This document shows positions 1-6,098 of a DNA stretch of 13,523 nt, one piece after another (the first letter of the stretch is position 1; each line of letters opens with the position of its first letter). The notes beneath the pieces were generated by a model that was not told where the DNA came from, searched no databases, and worked only from the letters and a program-made list of their open reading frames with translations. This DNA comes from Anaerozeibacter quisquiliarum (GTDB taxonomy: Bacteria; Bacillota; Clostridia; Christensenellales; Aristaeellaceae), in assembly GCA_051162045.1 (NCBI GenBank), contig JBISDI010000058.1, one strand, 5' to 3'. A program made the translations under genes and the position numbers.

Positions 1-72
1 CAATTTCGGGATTGATCATCATGAGTAGGTTTGGGCAAGCAGATGCGGCATCGCCCCGCCCGCAAGCCACGT

Positions 73-660
73 TTAAGGCGCTGCCTTTCTCGGCTGCACC
101 CCTATCGTCGAGCATATCGCGTCCTCGGCGAACACTGCTATTTCCTCGGCGGATTCGGCGAGTCCGCCCTTGAACCACGCCTCAAGAAGGCCCACGCAGC
201 CGGAAACGACGTAAGCGGCGTAGTATGGAAGATGCTCTGTGTTGCGCGCCATTTGGCGGTCGCGCCATATGTTCACGCAGCGCTCGCTCACTTCGTTTTT
301 AAGGAGGTTGACGAACGCCAAGTCTCCGTTGGGGCCTATAAACGCCTGCGTAATGTCCGCGTTGTCGTGCAGAAAGGAAAACAGCTTTGTTAGCGGCGCG
401 CGCGGGTTGTTCTCTATCTGCTCCGGCGTACAGCACTCCATTATTTCCTGAAACTCGCCGAGCAGTTCGTTCTCAATCTGCTCAACCATGTCGAAAACGT
501 CCTTGTAATGCAGGTAAAACGTACTCCGGTTTATGTCGCACAATTCCGCTATCTCGCGTACTGTAATATCCTGTACACGCTTCTTGCACATAAGCTCCGC
601 AAGTCCCTTGCGCAACAGTGTTCTTGTTTTACGAATCCTGCGGTCCTGCTTACCCTCCAT
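73..660 (-). CDS. TetR/AcrR-family transcriptional regulator
   Basis: One-domain transcription repressor family protein of 195 residues, probably controlling the divergent permease operon. The first 55 or so residues form the TetR DNA-binding domain: a basic start, then a helix-turn-helix around VREIAELCDINRSTFYLHYK, the family signature. The rest is a helical ligand-binding and dimer domain of the short type seen in many Firmicute regulators (IGPNGDLAFVNLL, then AAYVVSGCVGLLEAW). An ATG seven codons upstream (681) is possible, but its codons contain the AAGGAG that lies 8 nt before the ATG at 660, so 660 is the better start. Its promoter overlaps the permease promoter, and an inverted repeat at 726-747 lies in its leader, consistent with autoregulation. 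The ligand cannot be told from sequence. The family call is sure; the target is inferred from position. Confidence 0.93.
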   Translation of the reverse strand: MEGKQDRRIRKTRTLLRKGLAELMCKKRVQDITVREIAELCDINRSTFYLHYKDVFDMVEQIENELLGEFQEIMECCTPEQIENNPRAPLTKLFSFLHDNADITQAFIGPNGDLAFVNLLKNEVSERCVNIWRDRQMARNTEHLPYYAAYVVSGCVGLLEAWFKGGLAESAEEIAVFAEDAICSTIGVQPRKAAP

Positions 661-725
661 TGTTAAGTCTCCTTTATCCAAATGAGATAATCAACCATAT
701 CCACACAATCGTTGAGTAATCGCCT

Positions 726-747
726 CAATCGTCTTTATTGACGGTTG
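726..747. promoter_or_regulatory. Candidate TetR operator (inverted repeat)
   Basis: CAATCGTC, a 6-nt spacer TTTATT, then GACGGTTG: 8-nt arms with one mismatch. It touches the -35 box of the permease promoter and lies in the regulator's own leader, where a bound dimer could block both transcripts. A weaker repeat, TTGAG-7 nt-CTCAA, lies next to it at 712-728. Role is inferred from position and symmetry. Confidence 0.5.
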
Positions 748-773
748 TGTCGCTCCAACATTTTTATTATAAT
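745..773 (+). promoter_or_regulatory. Sigma-A-type promoter of the permease operon
   Basis: TTGTGT (745-750), exactly 17 nt, then a perfect TATAAT (768-773). Predicted transcript start is near 780, giving a leader of about 47 nt before the TTG start at 827. The -10 box overlaps that of the opposing regulator promoter by four bases. Confidence 0.65.
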
Positions 774-794
774 CTACATTAGGCTAAAAATCAA
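766..794 (-). promoter_or_regulatory. Sigma-A-type promoter of the TetR gene
   Basis: Read on the minus strand: TTGATT (794-789), exactly 17 nt, then a perfect TATAAT (771-766). It faces the permease promoter and the two -10 boxes overlap, so RNA polymerase probably cannot occupy both at once. Confidence 0.65.
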
Positions 795-826
795 CTATAG
801 TATATTAATAGGACGGGGGCGTTTAT

Positions 827-3019
827 TTGCGAAGTATCTCAAAATGGATACTTAACCACAGAAAGACCGTACTAGCGCTCTTTCTGGCGCTCAGCGTCGT
901 TTCGGTGTTCTGCTACCTGCGCGTTGAGGTAAACTATAATATGTCCGACTACCTGCCCGAGGACGCTCCGTCCACGGTCGGACTTCGCCTTATGCAGGAG
1001 GAGTTTAATTCGGAGCCGGCGAACCTTAGGGTATTGCTCGAAAACGTTTCTATCTCCGAGGCGCTTTCCGTCAAGTCGCGCATAGCCGACGTGCCGGGCG
1101 TGAGCGACGTTACGTGGCTCGACGACTCGCTCGACGTGACCACACCCATAGAGATGATGGACACCGACACGGTAGACGCCTGGTACAAGGACGCAAACGC
1201 GCTCATAACCGCCTATGTTGACACGGACAGCGCGCACGAGGCGCTCAAGGCGATACGCGAGATCATAGGCGAGGACAACTGCATGTCAGGCGATAGTGTG
1301 CAAACAGACGATTCGCAGAGCCGAGGTAAGCGGGAAATCGCAAAGATGCTCGCGATCATCGTGCCTATTATATTGGTCATACTGTTTTTGTCCACCACGT
1401 CGTACATAGTGCCTGTGCTGTTTCTTGTAACAATAGGCGTGGCTATAATACTGGGAAAGGGCAGCGATATTATTTTCGGAGAGGTTTCGTTTATAACCTC
1501 GACTTGCTCGGCCATATTGCAGCTTGCGACGTCCATGGACTACGCGATTTTCCTGCTGGACAGCTTCGAGGAGCTCAAAGCCAAGGGAATGGGTAACGAG
1601 GAGGCTATGGTCGAGGCCATGAACAAGGCTTTCTCGTCGATAATCTCAAGCTCCCTTACTACGGTTTTCGGCTTCCTCGCGCTTACCATTATGCAGTTTA
1701 GGATCGGCTTCGACATGGGACTGGTTCTTGCCAAGGGAATAGTGCTAAGCCTCGTTTGTGTGCTGTTTTTGCTGCCGATTCTCACGATATATTCTACCCG
1801 TGTCATAGACAAGCAGCATCACAAGCCGATTCTTCCCAAGTTTAGAAGTTTTTCCAGGGTAGACGCCCGCATATGCGTTCCCGTGCTGTTTTTACTCGTC
1901 GCGTTCGTCATAGCGCCCTCTATGCTGGCCAACCAGAATAATTCGTTTGTATACGGCATGAAGCAAATGCTTGTCGATCCCCAGATTCGCGTGGTTCAGG
2001 ATCAGAACCGCATAGACGAGTTGTACGAGAAGTCCAATCAGATGGTGCTCATAGTTCCTACGGGTCAGCCTGCGCGCGAGCAGATTATGATAGACAGACT
2101 CAACGAGATTCCCGAGATATCATCGATTATCGCTTACGCGACGAAGGCGGACACGACCCTACCCATAGATTTTGTGGGGCGCGAGAACCTGACGCAGCTG
2201 ATGAGCGATAACTATAGCCGAATGATAATCTCATCGAACATCGAGATTGAGAGCGATCGCGCTTTTCGGCTTGTGGAGGAATTAAGGGCTATAGGTGAAG
2301 AATTCTATCCGGGCGAAAATTACCTGACCGGCGGAACCTCGAACATCTACGACATGCGCGACGTAGTGCTGTTGGACGATGTAAGAGTCAATACGGCGTC
2401 GATGGCGGCCATCGGCATTGTACTACTGTTCAACTTCAAATCGCTGTCGCTGCCGTTTATTCTGCTCTCGGCGATAAAGGCGTCGGTGTACGTAAACCTC
2501 GCCGTTCCTTACTTTACGAGCGAGCGCATCTACTACATATCGACCCTTATAATAAACGCCGTGCAGCTTGGGGCGACGGTTGACTACGCGATACTGTTCA
2601 CCAACCAATACATGGATAACCGACGAAGCGCGCGCAGGATCGAGGCCGCCGAAAAGACGATCTACGACACGTCCACGTCGATACTGACCTCCGCCAGCAT
2701 ACTAACAGTGGGCGGATGTATGCTGGGGGCAATGTCGAGCGTTGATATAATACGCCAGCTTGGTTTCCTCGTTGGACGCGGCGCGGTGATTTCGGCGAGC
2801 ATAGTTGTTATCGCGCTTCCGGCGCTGCTTATGCTGTTTGAGCCGCTCATACGCATAACAACGATAGGCGCGAAGTTTTATACCGACAAGAGGATTCGCC
2901 CCAGCGGAAATAAGCACGGAAAGGATGACCCCGATGAAAAAGCTCTGGATAAGGAATATCGCGATTTTATCGCTTGTGCTGACGATTCCGGCGAGCGCGA
3001 CAGCCGTGCAGAAGAGTGA
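827..3019 (+). CDS. MMPL/RND-superfamily membrane permease
   Basis: Membrane transporter of 730 residues, the usual size of single-chain Firmicute and actinobacterial MMPL proteins. One N-terminal helix (about 12-31) is followed by an extracellular domain (about 32-170), a helix bundle (about 172-325), a lone helix near 350-366, a second extracellular domain (about 367-515) and a second bundle (about 520-675). Each bundle carries the family's Asp-Tyr pair in a buried helix (MDYAIFLLD, D238/Y239; VDYAILFTN, D586/Y587), which in RND pumps belongs to proton coupling. The start is TTG at 827: it keeps the first helix, and GGGGG sits 7 nt upstream. The last 86 bases overlap the next gene in another frame, so the two are probably translationally coupled. 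Substrate unknown; lipids, peptides or hydrophobic drugs are all possible. Isoleucine is mostly ATA, unlike the minus-strand genes further on. Confidence 0.9.
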   Translation: MRSISKWILNHRKTVLALFLALSVVSVFCYLRVEVNYNMSDYLPEDAPSTVGLRLMQEEFNSEPANLRVLLENVSISEALSVKSRIADVPGVSDVTWLDDSLDVTTPIEMMDTDTVDAWYKDANALITAYVDTDSAHEALKAIREIIGEDNCMSGDSVQTDDSQSRGKREIAKMLAIIVPIILVILFLSTTSYIVPVLFLVTIGVAIILGKGSDIIFGEVSFITSTCSAILQLATSMDYAIFLLDSFEELKAKGMGNEEAMVEAMNKAFSSIISSSLTTVFGFLALTIMQFRIGFDMGLVLAKGIVLSLVCVLFLLPILTIYSTRVIDKQHHKPILPKFRSFSRVDARICVPVLFLLVAFVIAPSMLANQNNSFVYGMKQMLVDPQIRVVQDQNRIDELYEKSNQMVLIVPTGQPAREQIMIDRLNEIPEISSIIAYATKADTTLPIDFVGRENLTQLMSDNYSRMIISSNIEIESDRAFRLVEELRAIGEEFYPGENYLTGGTSNIYDMRDVVLLDDVRVNTASMAAIGIVLLFNFKSLSLPFILLSAIKASVYVNLAVPYFTSERIYYISTLIINAVQLGATVDYAILFTNQYMDNRRSARRIEAAEKTIYDTSTSILTSASILTVGGCMLGAMSSVDIIRQLGFLVGRGAVISASIVVIALPALLMLFEPLIRITTIGAKFYTDKRIRPSGNKHGKDDPDEKALDKEYRDFIACADDSGERDSRAEE

Positions 3020-4742
3020 GATCGTTTACGTCAATCTGAGCGCGGGCGGTCGGGTTAAAAATATATATGTGGTCAACCGCTTCGAGGCCGACCATGCCGA
3101 AACCGTGACCGACTACGGCGTGTACCGTAGGGTGACGAACCTTACCGATTTGAGCGAGCTCGTTGTCGGGCCTGATACCGTAACCGCAGACATTCCGGCA
3201 GGAACGTTCTTCTATCAGGGCGAGACGTTTTCGAGAACAATACCGTGGGATTTTTCGATATCCTACAGGCTCGACGGCGAGGCTGTATCGCCCGACGAGC
3301 TTGCGGGGCGCGACGGGCGAGTGGAGATAACGATCACCATACGCAAAAGCGAAAGCGGGGACTCGGAATTTTTCGATAATTACGCGCTGTCGATGTCGGT
3401 GACGCTCGACGGGGAAAGATATAGGCAGATAGAGGCCGAGGGCGCGACCATAGCGAATTCAGGCAAAAACCGCCTGTTGACGTATACGGTCTTGCCCGGC
3501 CTCGAAAAGACGTTCACGATAACGGCCGACGCGACCGACTTTGAGATGACCGCCGTATCGATAAACGCCGTACCGCTCAATATAGACGTTAAGGACGAGG
3601 TGGACACGACCGAGGTCAAGGAGAAGGTGGGCGAACTGCAAGACGGCATAAAGGATATCGACAGCGGTGCTGGTAAGATCAACAGCGCGGCGAAAAAGCT
3701 CAAGAGCGGCGCCGGAACCCTGTACGAAGGTTCCTCGAGTGTCATTTCAGGAATCGATCAGATCAAGAGCGGCTCAGGTCAGCTCGCGTCGAGCTCTGGT
3801 GAAGTCGTAACGCAGCTCAACAAGCTCTCCAGCGGCATTATGTCGCTCAAGAATGCCTCTGGACAGCTCAAGCAAGCGGGCGAAAAGCTAACGTCGAGTG
3901 CGAATACGCTAAGCAGCTCGCTAAGTGAGATGGAGTCGTGCGTGAATGTGCTTAAACAAGCCTCCGGCGAGATCGGAGGAGCGATTTCGGCGCTGGCAAA
4001 GACGGCGGGCGGCTGCTCCGGCGAGATATCCACGCTTAACAAGCTTCTCTCCAAGGGTAAACAGAACGCTGACGTTCGTAAATACCTATCCGATGAGTTA
4101 AAGGCGCTCGAAACCGTCATAGGGACTATGCAGGGGCTGTCAGATGTGCTGAACAGGCTCGATTCGCAATACGCCGAGTTCGACGCGTCCGTACAGTCCG
4201 TAGCTTCGGGTATCTCAAAGCTCAGCGAGGGCGCGGCGCAGCTCGCCTCGGGACTGGGCGATTATACCGGGCCTGTAAACAGATTCGCGAATTCTCTGTC
4301 GGGCTATGACGCCGAATCGGCGGCGAAACAGTACGCGCAGTTCGACGAAGGCGTTCAAAAACTCGACGCCGCCATAGACAAGCTAAAATCCAGCTACGCC
4401 CAGCTTCACGAGGGCATAAAGTCGCTGGAAAGCGGCACAAAAAAGCTCAAGAGTGGCGCGGGTAAACTTGCCGGAGGCACAGACGAGCTGCGACGCGAAA
4501 CCGGGGATCTCGACGAGCGAGTGGACGAGGAAGTTGACGACGCCCTGTCGAAATTCTCGAGCGACGATTTCGAGCCTATCTCGTTCGTCGATGAGCGCAA
4601 CAACGTTTCGCTCGTACAGTTCGTCATGAAGACGCAGGCCATCGAAGTGCCGGACGAACCGGACGTTTCGGCGCAGGCGGACGACGAGGAGCCGACTTCG
4701 TTCTGGGATAAACTCATGGCGCTTTTGCCTAGCCGAGCTTAA
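2934..4742 (+). CDS. Secreted heptad-repeat coiled-coil protein, MMPL partner
   Basis: 602 residues. An N-terminal signal-like segment (MKKLWIRNIAILSLVLTIPA, likely cut after ASATA) leads into a beta-rich region (about 28-215) and then a long coiled coil (about 225-530) built from Leu-x-x-Gly heptads such as KLKSGAGTL, QIKSGSGQL, KLSEGAAQL and KLKSGAGKL. This repeat type is known from YhgE/Pip and MMPL-linked proteins. The tail is acidic and, unlike YhgE/Pip proteins, has no C-terminal membrane segments, so it should be free or bound to a partner outside the membrane. ATG at 2934 is preferred to ATG at 2925 because AGGA lies 8 nt upstream and the signal peptide then starts MKK. It overlaps the permease gene and is 23 nt from the lipoprotein gene. 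An adaptor or tether role beside the permease is inference. Confidence 0.8.
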   Translation: MKKLWIRNIAILSLVLTIPASATAVQKSEIVYVNLSAGGRVKNIYVVNRFEADHAETVTDYGVYRRVTNLTDLSELVVGPDTVTADIPAGTFFYQGETFSRTIPWDFSISYRLDGEAVSPDELAGRDGRVEITITIRKSESGDSEFFDNYALSMSVTLDGERYRQIEAEGATIANSGKNRLLTYTVLPGLEKTFTITADATDFEMTAVSINAVPLNIDVKDEVDTTEVKEKVGELQDGIKDIDSGAGKINSAAKKLKSGAGTLYEGSSSVISGIDQIKSGSGQLASSSGEVVTQLNKLSSGIMSLKNASGQLKQAGEKLTSSANTLSSSLSEMESCVNVLKQASGEIGGAISALAKTAGGCSGEISTLNKLLSKGKQNADVRKYLSDELKALETVIGTMQGLSDVLNRLDSQYAEFDASVQSVASGISKLSEGAAQLASGLGDYTGPVNRFANSLSGYDAESAAKQYAQFDEGVQKLDAAIDKLKSSYAQLHEGIKSLESGTKKLKSGAGKLAGGTDELRRETGDLDERVDEEVDDALSKFSSDDFEPISFVDERNNVSLVQFVMKTQAIEVPDEPDVSAQADDEEPTSFWDKLMALLPSRA

Positions 4743-4765
4743 TTGGCCGTATGGGGGGACAGACC

Positions 4766-5383
4766 ATGAAATCACGAAAGTCTATTCTGGCATTGTGCAT
4801 GCTGCTGCTTGTGAGCCTTACTCTTGGCGGCTGTGACGAGGACGTGAAGGTTCGCGAAGCGCTCATAGACATGGGCTATATGCCCGGCGCCGACATGACG
4901 TCCGACCCGGAGGCAACGTCCGACCCGGAGGCAACGCCCGACCCGGAAGCAACGCCCGACCCGGAAGCAACGCCCGGCCCGGAGGCAACGCCCGGCCCGG
5001 AGGCAACGCCCGGCCCGGAGGCAACGCCCGGCCCGGAGGCAACGCCCGCCCCGGAGGCAACGCCCACTCCGACCACCTCGCCCGCGCCGGAGCTGACGCT
5101 CGCTCCGCAGGTCATACCCGGCGTGGAAGAGGGCGTCAAAGCGAAGAGCATAAAGCTTAACAAGAAAAAAATTACCCTCAAGGTCGGAGGCCGCTTTGAC
5201 CTCGATGCAAAGGTCAAGCCGAAAAAAGCGATTGACAAAGCGGTGACGTGGTCAAGCGCCGACGAATCTATCGTGACAGTTAATGCCAGGGGTAAGGTTA
5301 AGGCGATAACCAAGGGCGAAACCATCGTCACTGCAACGACGGCGGGAGGGCTTACCGCCCAGTGCGTCGTGTGCGTTACGTGA
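4766..5383 (+). CDS. Lipoprotein with PEAT repeat stalk and Big_2 domain
   Basis: 205 residues. A lipoprotein signal peptide ends in LTLGGC, with Cys23 the probable lipidated residue. A short acidic segment is followed by nine six-residue PEAT repeats (residues 46-99) and a further Pro/Thr-rich linker, which should be an extended stalk. The last 80 or so residues are a bacterial Ig-like group 2 (Big_2) domain: KSIKLNKKKITLKVGG, then VTWSSADESIVTVNARGKVKAI and GETIVTATT. ATG at 4766 is preferred to 4751, since the GGGGGG just after the upstream ATG is then the ribosome binding site and the signal peptide begins MKSRK. It follows the coiled-coil gene by 23 nt, so it is probably the third gene of the operon. 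Likely anchored to the outer membrane face with the Ig-like head reaching into or past the wall. Its partner is unknown. Confidence 0.85.
   Translation: MKSRKSILALCMLLLVSLTLGGCDEDVKVREALIDMGYMPGADMTSDPEATSDPEATPDPEATPDPEATPGPEATPGPEATPGPEATPGPEATPAPEATPTPTTSPAPELTLAPQVIPGVEEGVKAKSIKLNKKKITLKVGGRFDLDAKVKPKKAIDKAVTWSSADESIVTVNARGKVKAITKGETIVTATTAGGLTAQCVVCVT
4901..5062 (+). repeat. Nine tandem 18-bp repeats inside the lipoprotein gene
   Basis: Nine back-to-back units, consensus CCCGGCCCGGAGGCAACG, in frame and coding for (S/P)(D/G/A)PEAT. Units 1 and 2 are identical, as are 3 and 4, and 5 to 8; unit 9 differs by one base. This pattern implies recent unit duplication by slippage. Unit gain or loss keeps the frame and only changes stalk length. 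Confidence 0.97.
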
Positions 5384-5400
5384 CGCACAAAGACGGTTTT

Positions 5401-5435
5401 GGGGCTGCCACCGTACGGCAGTCCTCTCAGTTTTT
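5401..5435 (+). terminator. Probable terminator after the permease operon
   Basis: GGGGCTGCC pairs with GGCAGTCCT around a 7-nt loop (nine pairs, two of them G-U), 17 nt after the lipoprotein stop. TTTTT follows five bases after the stem, slightly far for an ideal intrinsic terminator. Confidence 0.5.
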
Positions 5436-5453
5436 GAGCCTGCCTTTAACTGA

Positions 5454-5620
5454 CTAGGTAACCGCCGATCAAATCCCACGCGCGGTGGCGGCTGCCTTTG
5501 CGCCATCTTGCGCCTGCAAAACCCTCGACGTAGCGCCGCTACGCCTTCAGATTCTGCAAGCGCAATCTGACGAAAATTCAGCGCGCCACCGCACGCGTGC
5601 TTTAATCGGCGCTTACCTAG
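5454..5620. repeat. 167-bp imperfect palindrome, MITE- or REP-like
   Basis: The ends are exact inverted repeats: CTAGGTAA at 5454-5461 and TTACCTAG at 5613-5620. Inside, the two halves stay alignable along their length (for example GCCGATCAAATC against GCCGATTAAAGC, GCGGTGGCG on both arms, CATCTTGCGCCTGCAAAACC against CAGATTGCGCTTGCAGAATC), meeting near the centre at GTAGCGCCGCTAC. It could fold into one long hairpin. It contains no gene. No target-site duplication is evident at the edges. A non-autonomous mobile element or dispersed palindromic repeat is the likeliest reading; copy number elsewhere cannot be seen. Confidence 0.75.
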
Positions 5621-5779
5621 ATTCTCTGGATATTTGGCGCAGACTTCTTCATAGCTTAGGGCGTTTCCGAAGAAAGCAAGGTGAGCCGCTTACTCACCGT
5701 CAATAGGTGGATAACCATCCCCATGATCGCGCCCGCCAGCCGCGCCGACTGCTGCTCAATCCCGTGTATACGCTCACGC

Positions 5780-5817
5780 AAAGCTGCGGCGTCGATTGCA
5801 GACTCCGCAGCTTTTTT
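5780..5817 (+). terminator. Strong intrinsic terminator-like hairpin
   Basis: AAAGCTGCGG and CCGCAGCTTT are perfect 10-bp arms around a 15-nt loop, ending in TTTTTT. It looks like a plus-strand Rho-independent terminator, yet no intact plus-strand gene lies just upstream. It may be a second stop for the permease operon, protect against read-through into the convergent minus-strand genes, or belong to inserted DNA. Confidence 0.6.
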
Positions 5818-5850
5818 GTCGCCTCCTTGGCGAGTTTGGGCAGGAACTGC

Positions 5851-6045
5851 TTACCGACCAGGCAAGGGCTTGTGCTCATCCTTGCCGATTGGGACGTGCC
5901 GGGTATGCGCGTTTCGCAGGGTTCCGGTTTCAAGGTGGCCGACCTCGTGCGCGAGCGCTACGGCCTGCGCTGCGCCGCTGTCCAGGGCATCCATGTCGAT
6001 GGCTGCCCCTGCCTCGCCAAAGGCCCGAAATGCCCTTGCAAGCAT
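5851..6045 (-). pseudogene. ImmA/IrrE-type metallopeptidase remnant
   Basis: A 64-codon frame includes DMDALDSGAAQAVALAHEVG, then H and LETGT, ending near IGKDEHK. The zinc motif HEVGH (HExxH) directly after VALA, the following LETG, and the later KxEH(K) match the core of the ImmA/IrrE family, proteases that cleave repressors or stress regulators in phages, integrative elements and Firmicute chromosomes. The frame hits TAA at 5851 just after the conserved KDEHK, where intact members continue with an (A/N)xKWAI-type helix and a C-terminal domain. Beyond the stop the same frame is open to 5656 but no longer resembles the family. Upstream it stays open past the end of the phosphoesterase gene without a clear start. 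So it is cut at one or both ends; the XRE-type repressor usually found beside ImmA is absent. Confidence 0.65.
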
Positions 6046-6098
6046 TCCTGCGATGGCCTGCGGGTGAACGTGGATGTTGCCATTTGCATCTTGGGATT

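Noticed and set aside
4901..5062. CRISPR array
   Set aside because: Units of 18 bp are directly adjacent with no spacers and lie in frame inside a gene.
4876..5388. Minus-strand 170-codon frame opposite the lipoprotein gene
   Set aside because: Its Gly-Val-Ala-Ser-Gly repeats are the reverse complement of the PEAT units; the plus-strand gene has a signal peptide, lipobox and Big_2 domain.
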